Source: Cytobacillus gottheilii
Lineage (GTDB): Bacteria > Bacillota > Bacilli > Bacillales > Cytobacillaceae
Direction of reading: 5' to 3'
Length of the DNA: 64,000 bases
Assembly (NCBI RefSeq): GCF_900166665.1
Contig: NZ_LT800494.1
Coordinates: 465,397-529,396 of the forward strand
Below are positions 1-9,868 of the stretch, in pieces; within the stretch, counting starts at the first letter, position 1, and every line of letters starts with the position of its first letter. The translations under genes were made by a program, and so were the position numbers. The notes under the pieces were generated by a model. It ran no database searches and was not told the DNA's origin. It saw only the letters and a list, made by a program, of their open reading frames with translations.

Positions 1-1609
1 AGAGCTAATCGTGATCGTTAAAGCGGTGAGTTTATCCATTCTAATGACAGCGATTGTTCAGCAATTCGCATTCCAGGATATATACTTCCGGGCGTTAATG
101 CTGACATGGATGATGCATGTATTGCTGATCGGAGGGTCCCGCTTTTCCTGGCGGATGTATCGCGATCGAATCATCAAACCAGAGGTTGAACCCGAGCGGG
201 CGCTCATTATTGGGGCCGGTGCGGCCGGTACCATGCTGGCGCGTCAGCTGCTGAACAACCCTGATGCCGGAATGAAGCCGGTGGCGTTTATCGATGATGA
301 CCGTTCGAAATACCGTCTGCAAATTCATGGCGTTTCCGTTGTAGGCGGAAGTGACGCGATCAAAGAAACAGTGGAAAGCTTAGAAGTGCAAAAGATCATT
401 ATCGCCATTCCGTCACTGAACAAAGTCGAAATGCAGCGGATCTTCGAGAAATGCGCGGGCTTAAAAGCAAAAACCGTGATCATGCCGATGATCGAAGACG
501 TGATGCTTGGCAGAGTATCTGTGAACCAATTCCGCGATGTCCAGGTAGAGGACCTGCTTGGCCGTGATCCGGTCGTACTCGATACAGAGAGCATTTCCAA
601 AAAACTGACTGGAAAAACGATTCTCATCACAGGAGCAGGCGGTTCGATCGGTTCAGAAATATGCCGCCAAGTATACAAGTTCAAACCGAAAAAAATGATT
701 CTGCTTGGACACGGAGAAAACTCCATTTATACCATTGATATGGAACTCCGGAACTTAAAGAAAAATGACATTGACATTATACCTGTTATTGCCGATGTGC
801 AAGACCGTAACCGCATCTTTGAGGTAATGGAATTACATAGTCCAGATGTTGTTTACCATGCGGCGGCACATAAACATGTTCCGCTTATGGAATACAATCC
901 AAAAGAAGCGGTTAAAAACAATGTACTCGGCACCAAAAATGTTGCTGAAGCAGCAGATATGTTCTCTGTTGGCACATTCGTGCTTGTATCAACCGACAAA
1001 GCCGTGAATCCAACGAACGTGATGGGCTCGACGAAACGGATTGCCGAAATGGTCATTCAAGAGCTAGATAAGCATAGTACAACCAAGTATGTCGCTGTGC
1101 GATTCGGAAATGTTCTTGGCAGCCGCGGCAGTGTCATTCCGCTGTTCAAAAAGCAAATTCAAGCGGGCGGTCCAGTAACCGTTACACACCCAGAAATGAC
1201 ACGCTATTTCATGACGATCCCGGAAGCATCAAGACTTGTCATGCAGGCAGGAGCTCTTGCGGGTGGCGGGGAAATCTTTGTACTGGACATGGGTGAACCA
1301 GTCAAGATCGTCGACCTAGCGAAAAACTTAATTCAACTATCAGGTTATTCTATAGAAGAAATCGGTATTAAATATGCGGGCATTCGTCCAGGAGAAAAGA
1401 TGTTTGAAGAGCTTCTTGGTGAAAACGAAGTGCATCCAGAAGCCATCTATCCAAAAATCTTTATTGGAAAAACCGCTAATTTGCATATCGATGAAGTGAC
1501 AGAACTCATCAATCATCTTGATATGGATGAAGTAGAGCTCAGCAAAACGGTACTTGATATTGCCAATAACCGAGTAAAATCCAAGGAAGCCGTACTAGTA
1601 GCTAACTAA
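1..1609 (+). CDS. EpsC/CapD-type UDP-sugar 4,6-dehydratase, 5' end outside window
   Basis: The reading frame is open to the left edge, so this is the 3' part of a gene; family members are about 600 residues with four N-terminal membrane helices, and the visible start keeps hydrophobic helix sequence. A first Rossmann-like domain ([14 protein letters not shown] near residue 65) is followed by the catalytic extended-SDR domain with GAGGSIGSE near residue 210, STDK near 330 and [12 protein letters not shown] near 370. The usual catalytic Tyr of YxxxK is Met here (MGSTK), as known for long membrane-bound dehydratases such as PglF/CapD. It likely converts a UDP-HexNAc to the 4-keto-6-deoxy sugar at the inner membrane face for exopolysaccharide synthesis. 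It lies 14 bp before gtaB and probably shares its transcript. GC content is clearly higher than in the genes after 3.2 kb. The family is secure; the exact substrate is inferred. Confidence 0.93.
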   Translation, partial: ELIVIVKAVSLSILMTAIVQQFAFQDIYFRALMLTWMMHVLLIGGSRFSWRMYRDRIIKPEVEPERALIIGAGAAGTMLARQLLNNPDAGMKPVAFIDDDRSKYRLQIHGVSVVGGSDAIKETVESLEVQKIIIAIPSLNKVEMQRIFEKCAGLKAKTVIMPMIEDVMLGRVSVNQFRDVQVEDLLGRDPVVLDTESISKKLTGKTILITGAGGSIGSEICRQVYKFKPKKMILLGHGENSIYTIDMELRNLKKNDIDIIPVIADVQDRNRIFEVMELHSPDVVYHAAAHKHVPLMEYNPKEAVKNNVLGTKNVAEAADMFSVGTFVLVSTDKAVNPTNVMGSTKRIAEMVIQELDKHSTTKYVAVRFGNVLGSRGSVIPLFKKQIQAGGPVTVTHPEMTRYFMTIPEASRLVMQAGALAGGGEIFVLDMGEPVKIVDLAKNLIQLSGYSIEEIGIKYAGIRPGEKMFEELLGENEVHPEAIYPKIFIGKTANLHIDEVTELINHLDMDEVELSKTVLDIANNRVKSKEAVLVAN

Positions 1610-1623
1610 GGAGGCCACTAACC

Positions 1624-2505
1624 ATGAAAGTAAGAAAAGCAATCATCCCAGCAGCAGGACTTGGAACAAGATTCCTGCCAGCTACAAAAGCAATGCCAAA
1701 GGAAATGCTGCCAATCGTTGACAAACCAACAATTCAATATATTGTTGAAGAAGCGATCGAAGCAGGAATTGAAGACATCATCATTGTAACAGGCAAAGGC
1801 AAAAGAGCGATTGAAGATCACTTCGATAACTCTTTTGAACTAGAGCAAAACCTTATCGAAAAAGGCAAGCTTGATCTGCTGAACGAGGTTCAAAAATCAT
1901 CCAAAGTAGACATTCACTATATCCGTCAAAAAGAACCAAAAGGATTAGGACATGCGGTCTGGTGTGCCCGTAAATTCATTGGTGACGAGCCATTTGCTGT
2001 ACTGCTTGGAGATGATATCGTTCAAGCAGAAACACCATGCTTAAAGCAATTAATGAACGAATATGATCAAACATTCTCTTCTGTCATCGGAGTCCAAACC
2101 GTGCCAGAAAACGAAACACATCGCTATGGTATTATTGACCCTTCTAGTCAAAATGGGCGACGCTACCAAGTGAACCAGTTCGTTGAAAAACCAAAGCAAG
2201 GAACAGCACCATCTAACCTGGCAATCATGGGCCGTTACGTCTTAACACCTGAAATCTTTATGTTCCTAGACAAGCAGGAAAAAGGCGCAGGCGGAGAAAT
2301 CCAGCTTACTGACGCGATCCAGCAGCTAAACGAAATCCAACGCGTATTTGCCTACGACTTCGAAGGTACACGCTACGACGTCGGTGAAAAGTTCGGCTTC
2401 ATCAAAACAACACTCGAATTCGCCCTGCAAAACGAAGAAATCAAGGACGATCTAGTGGAATACATGGAAACGAAACTAAATGAATTAAAAGCATTAAAAG
2501 TATAG
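1624..2505 (+). CDS. gtaB: UTP-glucose-1-phosphate uridylyltransferase
   Basis: This 293-residue protein makes UDP-glucose from UTP and glucose 1-phosphate in the cytoplasm. The N-terminal nucleotide-binding signature [19 protein letters not shown] (residues 12-30) and the downstream sugar-binding VEKPK segment are present, and the length matches the family. The start is an ATG 6 nt after a strong AAGGAGG. The product feeds the UDP-glucose dehydrogenase and GalE encoded 13-15 kb downstream, so precursor supply brackets the polysaccharide assembly genes. A good terminator follows directly, so dehydratase and gtaB probably form the end of one transcription unit. Bacilli can carry more than one GtaB/YngB-type paralogue; the symbol is given by family. 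Confidence 0.95.
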   Translation: MKVRKAIIPAAGLGTRFLPATKAMPKEMLPIVDKPTIQYIVEEAIEAGIEDIIIVTGKGKRAIEDHFDNSFELEQNLIEKGKLDLLNEVQKSSKVDIHYIRQKEPKGLGHAVWCARKFIGDEPFAVLLGDDIVQAETPCLKQLMNEYDQTFSSVIGVQTVPENETHRYGIIDPSSQNGRRYQVNQFVEKPKQGTAPSNLAIMGRYVLTPEIFMFLDKQEKGAGGEIQLTDAIQQLNEIQRVFAYDFEGTRYDVGEKFGFIKTTLEFALQNEEIKDDLVEYMETKLNELKALKV

Positions 2506-2516
2506 ACACTGACATT

Positions 2517-2564
2517 CTAGATAAGCTGTTCCTCAACACAAACAGTTTATCTAGATCTTTTTTT
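2517..2564 (+). terminator. Rho-independent terminator after gtaB
   Basis: A 14-bp stem (arms 2517-2530 and 2541-2554, one G-T wobble) with a 10-nt loop is followed by a run of T (2558-2564). It closes the upstream unit and separates it from the prepilin-like gene and the AT-rich cluster. Confidence 0.85.
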
Positions 2565-2784
2565 GTCCAAAACATGTCTCAATATGTAACAAATTGTTGA
2601 AAGAACCAATGGTGATGTCTCCTGACCACTATCAATGGAGGCACTCGGCTGCGCTGTGGGTGGGAACCTTAGACATTTTTGTCGGTGGTGTGGTGTGAGG
2701 TGGGGTTGGATGCCCTTTATTATTTAAATTTTTGATAATGTGTAAGTTTGGACTTTTTTCCACGAGAATGAGGTGCTCTGATGA

Positions 2785-3150
2785 GTGTATACAATAGTAA
2801 GAAAAAATAAAAAGGGTTTGACCTTAATTGAATTAATAGTTGTAACAGCTATTTTGTTAATAATAGCAGCGATTGCAATTCCGTCTATTGTAAATATTAA
2901 GAGCAATGCAAAAAGGGATGTTTTTCTTGTTAATCAGGAAGAGCTTGAGAAAAAGTATGAGGCTCATTTAGCTTTACATGAAGTTGGTCATTCAGACGTC
3001 TTGTTTGCGGATTTTCTCCATGATAATGATAGTGAAGTATGTCTTGATGATGGAGAGTTTCGATATGTTGATGGTGAGGTTAAATGTAGCATTCACTCGG
3101 ATGAGGAGAATGATGAGGAAGAAAATGAAGGTGGAGTGCCGTTTTTGTGA
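2785..3150 (+). CDS. Type IV prepilin-like protein (orphan pseudopilin)
   Basis: A 121-residue protein with a textbook prepilin N-terminus: short basic leader ending KKKG-type, cleavage after Gly, then LTLIELIVV with Glu at +5 and a hydrophobic helix to about residue 35. Such proteins are cut and N-methylated by a prepilin peptidase and assembled at the membrane. The C-terminal part is unlike ComGC and ends in a very acidic tail (residues 105-116) with two Cys. The start is GTG with a modest GAGGTG site about 10 nt upstream. An ATG 4 nt upstream is in another frame and would need a slip in the following A-run to reach the pilin frame, so a frameshift cannot be excluded. No other pilus gene is nearby; its presence inside an exopolysaccharide locus is odd and its role is unknown. 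Confidence 0.7.
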   Translation: MYTIVRKNKKGLTLIELIVVTAILLIIAAIAIPSIVNIKSNAKRDVFLVNQEELEKKYEAHLALHEVGHSDVLFADFLHDNDSEVCLDDGEFRYVDGEVKCSIHSDEENDEEENEGGVPFL

Positions 3151-3535
3151 TTGGGTGGTGATGGGGAACTGAGTATCGTAGTTAGATTTGGTGCTAGAAA
3201 CCATGCGGGATAAGGGTTTGAGGTGTTTTTAGTGAGAATTATAGATTGATTGAATTGTATATGTAATAGGAAGAAACTTGTTTTAGGGTGATAAATGAAA
3301 GAATATCTATTTCGTATTTGCTTGGTAGATTGAATAGATATTACGAGATGGTTTTTAACAGTTAAACATAATATATGTTGATATTTTTATCTATTTCTCA
3401 TATATATTGCATATTAAATGCGAGGTGGCTACAGTAGTAGATAACAATTTTAGTGGTTTAGTAGTTGTTTAGAGGAAAAGAGCCTCTAATTAAGTCCTAA
3501 TCTACTAAAGAACAAATTTTAAGGAGTGTAGCTAG
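3151..3535 (+). other. Non-coding leader region before the glycosyltransferase block
   Basis: This 385-bp stretch is AT-rich and holds no convincing gene. A small hairpin (TAGAGG/CCTCTA, 3470-3488) sits about 50 bp before the sugar transferase start. A promoter for the downstream block would be expected here, but no clear -35/-10 pair could be chosen. Base composition changes sharply here compared with the dehydratase/gtaB side. Confidence 0.4.
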
Positions 3536-4168
<633 letters not shown>

Positions 4169-4266
4169 TTGGAGACTATGTTCACCAATATAGAAATATG
4201 ACTGTTATATTCCGATAATAGCCGAATGTGAAGAATGAACTTAATTTTTGTTTTGTGGAGGATAGT

Positions 4267-5088
4267 ATGAACTTTTCTGTATTAATGTCTGTATATAAAA
4301 ATGACAACCCTGAATTTTTTAAAATTGCTTTAAATAGCATTTTCGATGAACAAACATTGAAGCCAAATCAGATAGTATTAGTTTTGGATGGCCCGGTCAC
4401 AAAAGAAATTTCTAATATTATAGATGATTTCGCTATGAGGAATCCTGAAACTTTAACATTGGTTCCTTTAAAAGAAAATGTTGGACTTGGAGAGGCTTTG
4501 AGGATTGGAACTACTTACTGTAAATATCAATATATTTGCCGCATGGATTCTGATGACGTTAGTGATGGTAAACGTTTTGAAAAGCAAATATCGTTTATGG
4601 AGTGTCATCCTAAGATTGATGTTCTTGGCTCAAATATTATGGAGTTTGCTAATAGTATAGATGAAAAAGAAATGATGATTAGAGAGGTTCCCCAAAGCAT
4701 GGGGGATATATCAAGGTTTTCCAAGAAGAGAAACCCAATGAATCATGTAACTGTATGTATGAAGAAATCAGCACTAGAAAAGTGTGGCGGATATGAGACA
4801 TGTTTACTTCTGGAAGATTATTATCTTTGGCTTAAAATGATTGCGAATGGATGTAAATTGGAAAATATGGCTGAACCATTAGTATATGTTCGTGTTGGGA
4901 ATGGCTTTATATCAAAAAGGGGTTCAAAAACTCGGATAGTAGGGTGGAAGAAACTTCAGGAATACATGCTTGAACATAATATGATTACTCGTTTTGAAGC
5001 AATAATGAATATGATTTATATTTGTGCATTTGTTTTGACACCTAATGTAATTAAAGGTTCCTTGTATAAGAGGTTTCTTCGTAAATGA
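4267..5088 (+). CDS. GT2 family glycosyltransferase (AmsE-like)
   Basis: The 273-residue protein starts with FSVLMSVYKNDNPEFF and shows the GT-A nucleotide-binding pattern LVLDG, ENVGLGEALR and the metal-binding MDSDD near residue 100. It likely adds one sugar to the lipid-linked repeat unit at the cytoplasmic face. The ATG at 4267 is preferred over an in-frame GTG at 4228 because GGAGG lies 6 nt upstream and family members begin at this point. It is one of several GT2 genes in the cluster, each presumably making one linkage. Donor and acceptor are unknown. Confidence 0.88.
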   Translation: MNFSVLMSVYKNDNPEFFKIALNSIFDEQTLKPNQIVLVLDGPVTKEISNIIDDFAMRNPETLTLVPLKENVGLGEALRIGTTYCKYQYICRMDSDDVSDGKRFEKQISFMECHPKIDVLGSNIMEFANSIDEKEMMIREVPQSMGDISRFSKKRNPMNHVTVCMKKSALEKCGGYETCLLLEDYYLWLKMIANGCKLENMAEPLVYVRVGNGFISKRGSKTRIVGWKKLQEYMLEHNMITRFEAIMNMIYICAFVLTPNVIKGSLYKRFLRK

Positions 5089-5150
5089 CTGTATGTTTTA
5101 TTAAATACTGAATTATAATTATACCAGTGTAAAGAATAGGAGGGATAATT

Positions 5151-6125
5151 ATGCCGTTATTCTCAGTTATTATTCCATGCTATAATGCTAAGAAAAGTAT
5201 AGTGAGATGTATAGATTCCCTGGTTAACCAGACTTTCCAAGATTTCGATGTAATATTAATTGATGATTGCTCGCAGGATGATACATTTAATTTCTTAAAG
5301 CAATATATCCAGAACGTACCCTTAGATATAAAATTATTAAAGAATATAGAAAATTCAGGGCCGGCTTTTTCACGCAATGTGGGTATTGCTGCTTCTGAAT
5401 CAATATATATAGCGTTTTGCGATAGTGATGACTGGTATGAAAATAATTATCTTCAACTCATGTATGATATTGCCTCAACCCAAAATGCAGATATTGTGTT
5501 TTGCAATAGTCGTCGTGTTTTTAGCAATGGAAAGTATATGTTGTTAAATAATATATCAGGAATTCCGAAAGACGGATCAATGAAAGATGTTTTAGTAACG
5601 GGAGTGGATTCACTTGGATCAATGGTTGTAAAACGTAGTATTATTTCAAAATGCCATATTCCTAATTTGAGGAATGGTGAGGATATGGCGGTAATTCCAG
5701 TTCTAATAGCCAATTCTAAAAAGTTCGGATTCACTGAAGGTTTTATCTATAATTATTACTATACTGGAAACTCTCTTTCAACAAGAGTTTCACAAAAAGT
5801 AGTCGATTCGCTTCTTGAATCCTTTGCCTTTATTGAAAATCACTTATCAGATGACTTACGTAAAGAATGTGAATTTTTGGGCGTTCGTAATGTGCTGTAT
5901 GGTGCATTATTGAATGCATTTAAAGTAAAATATCAGCCTGCTGTGGCTAAAGAAATCATTCAAAATTTTGAAAGGAAATATCCAGATTGGAACAACAATC
6001 AATATTTATACTTACTTCCAAGATATAAAAGATTATTTTTGAAGTTGATAAAAAAACGTATATACTTTGGCGTTTGGTGTATGGCTTTAATGCATACATT
6101 ATTACTTAAGCTAGGGTTGGTGTAA
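5151..6125 (+). CDS. GT2 family glycosyltransferase
   Basis: A 324-residue GT-A enzyme with SVIIPCYNAKKSI at the N-terminus, LIDDCSQDDT, NSGPAFSRNVGI and the DSDDW metal-binding motif near residue 87. A strong AGGAGG precedes the ATG. The C-terminal third is basic and helical and probably contacts the membrane or lipid-linked acceptor. It follows the AmsE-like gene after a 62-bp gap and ends 16 bp before the acyltransferase, so it is probably co-transcribed. Its linkage specificity cannot be predicted from sequence. Confidence 0.88.
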   Translation: MPLFSVIIPCYNAKKSIVRCIDSLVNQTFQDFDVILIDDCSQDDTFNFLKQYIQNVPLDIKLLKNIENSGPAFSRNVGIAASESIYIAFCDSDDWYENNYLQLMYDIASTQNADIVFCNSRRVFSNGKYMLLNNISGIPKDGSMKDVLVTGVDSLGSMVVKRSIISKCHIPNLRNGEDMAVIPVLIANSKKFGFTEGFIYNYYYTGNSLSTRVSQKVVDSLLESFAFIENHLSDDLRKECEFLGVRNVLYGALLNAFKVKYQPAVAKEIIQNFERKYPDWNNNQYLYLLPRYKRLFLKLIKKRIYFGVWCMALMHTLLLKLGLV

Positions 6126-6141
6126 AGGAAGGAGACAGTCC

Positions 6142-6669
6142 TTGAAAAATATTCAATATTTAGGAGCGAAGCTTAAGAGTAAATTATTCCGCAGCGATGA
6201 GATGATTAACAAGTATTTCCGTAAACAGGGAATTACTATCGGGAATAACTGTCACATATATTCCAATATTTTATCATCTGAGCCATATCTAATTTCAATT
6301 GGCGATAATGTTACCTTTTCCAATGATGTACAGTTAATTAATCATGATAATAGTATATGTAAAATATCCCCTGATAAGACTGATATTTTTGGTCGAATTG
6401 AAATTGGTAATAATTGCTTTATTGGTGCTAGAACTATTCTATTATATGGTGTGACTTTAGCAGACGATATTATTGTTGCAGCAGGTAGTGTAGTTACTCG
6501 CTCGTTTAGCGAATCTGGGATTATTATAGGGGGTAATCCAGCCAAAAAAATCGGAGATTGGGATACTTTTGAAAAAAAAGTAAGTCCTTATGCTTTAAAT
6601 ATTGAAGGTTTATCACCAAGTGAAAAAAAACAACTCATTCTAAATGATCAAACATTAATAAAAAAGTAA
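6142..6669 (+). CDS. Hexapeptide-repeat (left-handed beta-helix) acyltransferase
   Basis: A 175-residue protein with repeated hexapeptide turns (IGNNCHI, IGDNVTF, IGNNCFIG, IIVAAGSVV and IIIGGNPAK) typical of CoA-dependent O- or N-acetyltransferases of the CapG/WcaF/CysE superfamily. The conserved His near residue 73 (NHDNS) is a plausible catalytic base. Start is TTG, 6 nt after AAGGAG. It most likely acetylates a sugar of the repeat unit. It sits 8-16 bp from the glycosyltransferases on both sides, which supports one operon. Confidence 0.85.
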   Translation: MKNIQYLGAKLKSKLFRSDEMINKYFRKQGITIGNNCHIYSNILSSEPYLISIGDNVTFSNDVQLINHDNSICKISPDKTDIFGRIEIGNNCFIGARTILLYGVTLADDIIVAAGSVVTRSFSESGIIIGGNPAKKIGDWDTFEKKVSPYALNIEGLSPSEKKQLILNDQTLIKK

Positions 6670-6683
6670 GAAGATAGGTGCCT

Positions 6684-7751
6684 ATGAAAAAAATTAGTGT
6701 AATTATTCCAGTTTATAATATGGAGCAATCATTAGAGTATTGTATGCAATCAATACTGAATCAAACTTATAAAAACTTTGAAATCATTTTGGTAGATGAT
6801 GGGTCAAAGGACAATAGCTACAAAGTTTGTTGTCAGTTGGCAAAAAAAGATTCTCGTATTAAAGTGGTTCACACTGAGAATCGAGGTTCGGGTCCTGCTC
6901 GAAATACGGGTATTGATTTGGCTAGTGGTGATTATGTGTACTTCCCAGACGCTGATGATATATTAGCTAGTAATACTTTGGAGAAGTTAACGAAGATTAT
7001 TGAAAAGGAATCACATGATCTTATTGTATTTGGATACAAGAGTGTAAATTCCGATGGTAAGTTAATGAGTGAAAAATCATATCCATATAAGGTGGTAGAT
7101 GGGGATAAGATTCGTTCATCTTATTTTTCTTATATTACAATGACATCCCCATTTGGTATTCAAGGTGCCCCATGGAATAAGTTATTTAACTTGAAACTTA
7201 TAAAGGAGCACGGACTATATTTTCCAGCACTTCGTCGACACCAAGATGATGCGTTTATTGGAAAATATATGTGTTTCGCATCTAGTGTTTGTTTTATCGA
7301 GGATGTATTTTACACTTACTATACAAATGATTTATCAAAAGAGTGGGACAAGTATCCAGTTACATATTTGGATGCTGTTATTGGACTAAATCAAATTCGA
7401 AAAGAAACAATATGGTTATGGAATAAGGAAGATATGGCTACTCATAACGTGTTAAAATGCGAATTTATTTGCAATGCAATAAAGGCCCTTGAATTATCAT
7501 TTTCATCAAAGATGAATTTGACAATTTCTACTAGAAAAAAGTGGATTGTACAATCCATAAAAAAGGCGCAGCTAGATGATTATACATTTCCTGATGTTTC
7601 GGGGTACAGGTATCAAAAATGGATTATGAGGCACATTTCTCATAAAAATTATTATCAATTGTATTTAGTTCTTGCTACAAAAGTATTTCTTCAAAAAAAT
7701 CTGTTTTCTTTCTACATGACAATTAAGAAGCAACTAAAAAGCAGCCAATAA
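6684..7751 (+). CDS. GT2 family glycosyltransferase
   Basis: About 355 residues. The N-terminus ISVIIPVYNMEQSLEYC, ILVDDGSKDNS, ENRGSGPARNTGI and PDADD mark a GT-A fold family 2 enzyme; the C-terminal 120 residues are basic and aromatic-rich. I prefer ATG 6684 (GATAGG just upstream) to the in-frame GTG at 6678; the two differ by only two residues. It is placed 8-14 bp after the acyltransferase and before the polymerase, consistent with assembly of one repeat unit. Specificity unknown. Confidence 0.87.
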   Translation: MKKISVIIPVYNMEQSLEYCMQSILNQTYKNFEIILVDDGSKDNSYKVCCQLAKKDSRIKVVHTENRGSGPARNTGIDLASGDYVYFPDADDILASNTLEKLTKIIEKESHDLIVFGYKSVNSDGKLMSEKSYPYKVVDGDKIRSSYFSYITMTSPFGIQGAPWNKLFNLKLIKEHGLYFPALRRHQDDAFIGKYMCFASSVCFIEDVFYTYYTNDLSKEWDKYPVTYLDAVIGLNQIRKETIWLWNKEDMATHNVLKCEFICNAIKALELSFSSKMNLTISTRKKWIVQSIKKAQLDDYTFPDVSGYRYQKWIMRHISHKNYYQLYLVLATKVFLQKNLFSFYMTIKKQLKSSQ

Positions 7752-7802
7752 AATAATTTAATTTTAGTGTTTAAAGTGTTGTTGCATGAAAGGATAAAAA
7801 AT

Positions 7803-8969
7803 ATGTGTTTTGCTGATCGTCGGAATCGTATGCTTATTAATATTCTATTATTTATACTATTTCTTAATATATTTCTAAATTTTATTTCTCCTTTTATTCA
7901 AATATTTATGGGAGTATCAAGTACATCGAATATAACATTGGTTATATATACAATAACCTTACTCGTATGCTTGTATAGAATAATTCAATATAGACTTTTT
8001 ACTATTAATAAAGTTCTTTTCTATATCTCTATAATGATCTTTTTTATGTTTCATTATTTTCTATTTGCAAACTCAAGATTATATCTTCTTTCTGATAATA
8101 TGATATTAATATATGTATTCTTTTTGCCGTTATGTATATTTATGGTATCGAGTATAAAAGAATGGGATGAATTTATTAAAATTTCTTATAAATATTCTGT
8201 ATGGGCAATTATTCTTTCAATGTTTATTCTAACACTAGGGTTAAATAGGTCATTGAACTATATGGAATTTTCATATGGACTTTTACCATTTTTGTGTTTT
8301 TTATTGTTTAATTGTTTAGAGAATTATAGGATAACAAAATTACTATATCTAGTCGTTGGAGTAATAGTTTTACTGCTATTTGGAGCAAGGTCACCTTTGT
8401 TATTTTTAATTGTACTGCTACTTTATTGGATGATAACTAACCTATCAAGAATAAAAGGGATATTTGTGACTATCGTAGTTGGATTGTGCCTTTTCTTAGT
8501 TTCCTTAAACATGGAATTTATATTTCGATATTTAAGTGGAGTTAATTCCAAAATGAATTCATATGTTTTGAGTAATTTACTCGCTGGTGAATTCTTTTCC
8601 TCTAGTAGCAGAATTCATATTTATGAAGAAAGTAGAGCAATAATTGGAAACATGGGACTAAGCATGTATGGTTTATTTGGGGATCGTAATATGTCAAGTG
8701 GTGTTTATTCGCATAACATCATATATGAAATATTAATTTCTTTTGGCTGGTTTTTTGGTGTTATTGTACTTACTGCACTATTAACAATTATTCTGAAAGC
8801 TTATTTCAGCAGCAGTAAGAACGGCAAATTGTTGGTAGTGACATTTTCACTTGCATTGTTTGCTAGGTATTTCATATCTGGTAGTTTTGTTATGGAACAA
8901 ATGTTTTATATATATGTTGCAATCATGATTTCGATAATTATAGGAAATAAAAAGAAAAGGGTAGTTTAG
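7803..8969 (+). CDS. Wzy-like polysaccharide polymerase (multi-pass membrane protein)
   Basis: About 388 residues with some ten hydrophobic segments and one larger extracellular loop (roughly residues 235-290) before the last helices, the layout of O-antigen/capsule polymerases. The GARSPLL segment near residue 205 resembles the short Arg-containing motif of the Wzy_C/EpsG-like group. Sequence identity in this family is low, so the call rests on topology and context: it is the only polytopic protein here besides the flippase. ATG 7803 is chosen because AAAGGA lies 8 nt upstream; an upstream GTG at 7767 lacks a site. The next gene follows immediately after the stop codon. Confidence 0.75.
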   Translation: MCFADRRNRMLINILLFILFLNIFLNFISPFIQIFMGVSSTSNITLVIYTITLLVCLYRIIQYRLFTINKVLFYISIMIFFMFHYFLFANSRLYLLSDNMILIYVFFLPLCIFMVSSIKEWDEFIKISYKYSVWAIILSMFILTLGLNRSLNYMEFSYGLLPFLCFLLFNCLENYRITKLLYLVVGVIVLLLFGARSPLLFLIVLLLYWMITNLSRIKGIFVTIVVGLCLFLVSLNMEFIFRYLSGVNSKMNSYVLSNLLAGEFFSSSSRIHIYEESRAIIGNMGLSMYGLFGDRNMSSGVYSHNIIYEILISFGWFFGVIVLTALLTIILKAYFSSSKNGKLLVVTFSLALFARYFISGSFVMEQMFYIYVAIMISIIIGNKKKRVV

Positions 8970-9857
8970 ATGATAAATTTTATAAAAAGATTTATTAAAT
9001 ATTTGTGGGGGCTTTGGGTATTGAAATTGCACCCAATTAAAGCTCAGATTTTGACTATAGACGAAACCATTGATTTTATAGCTGTTGAAGGAAATTCTAT
9101 GGTTAGGTTTGGGGATGGAGAATTTTCGTTGATGGAAGGAAAGGACATTGAAGGCTACCAAAAATCTAATGAACGGTTATCTGAAGAATTAGCAAAAGTA
9201 ATAAAGGATGTAAATAATTCAAGATTATTAATTTGTCTTCCAGAACCAATTAATGGTGTTTCGGAGTATGTATATACATCTCGATGGCATTGGGTAGCAC
9301 ACCTAGCACAAAATTGGAAAAGGTACAATAAAGTTTGCAAAACTGATATAGACTATGGGAACGCTTTTATTTCTCGTCCTTATATGATTTATAAGAATAA
9401 AGAACAGAGCAGTAGATGGTTTGAAAGGATTATTAGTATATGGGAAGGCCGTGATGTAGTCCTAGTTGAAGGTAAGTTTAGCCGTTCTGGTGTAGGCAAT
9501 GATCTATTTTCAAATGTGAGAAGTTTGAGGAGAATCCTTTGCCCACCAAAAAATTCATTTGAACATTATGATGAAATACTTGAGGCGGTGTTAAAACTTG
9601 ATAAGAAGTCTCTCATATTACTTTCAGTGGGACCAACAAGTAAACCACTTGCAAAGGTTTTGGCTGATAGTGGTTATTGGACTTTGGATATCGGACATTT
9701 AGATTCTGAATATGAATGGTATAGAGCACAAACACGTTCGAAAATTCCTTTAGTAAATAAGCATTCAGCAGAAATTACAGATGAGGGAATTGGGGAATGT
9801 GATGATGAGGAATACTTGAAATCAATAATATTAACAATTGGAAAGCGATTAGATTAA
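8970..9857 (+). CDS. GT-D (DUF1792, SP_1767-type) glycosyltransferase
   Basis: A 295-residue protein with the hallmark RFGDGEFSLMEGKDIEGYQ near residues 45-63. In the GT-D fold the Asp/Glu of this DGE motif bind metal and nucleotide sugar. Later blocks LLSVGPTSKPLAKVL and DIGHLDSEYEWY also match the family, first described in streptococcal serine-rich-protein glycosylation and common in capsule clusters. The ATG directly follows the polymerase stop, so translation may be coupled. It likely adds a hexose to the repeat unit; the donor is not predictable. Confidence 0.85.
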   Translation: MINFIKRFIKYLWGLWVLKLHPIKAQILTIDETIDFIAVEGNSMVRFGDGEFSLMEGKDIEGYQKSNERLSEELAKVIKDVNNSRLLICLPEPINGVSEYVYTSRWHWVAHLAQNWKRYNKVCKTDIDYGNAFISRPYMIYKNKEQSSRWFERIISIWEGRDVVLVEGKFSRSGVGNDLFSNVRSLRRILCPPKNSFEHYDEILEAVLKLDKKSLILLSVGPTSKPLAKVLADSGYWTLDIGHLDSEYEWYRAQTRSKIPLVNKHSAEITDEGIGECDDEEYLKSIILTIGKRLD

Positions 9858-9868
9858 GGAGTTATATA

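Noticed and set aside
3151..3535. Riboswitch or eps-associated (EAR) RNA before the sugar transferase
   Set aside because: No conserved element of a known leader RNA could be matched; only a 6-bp hairpin is seen.
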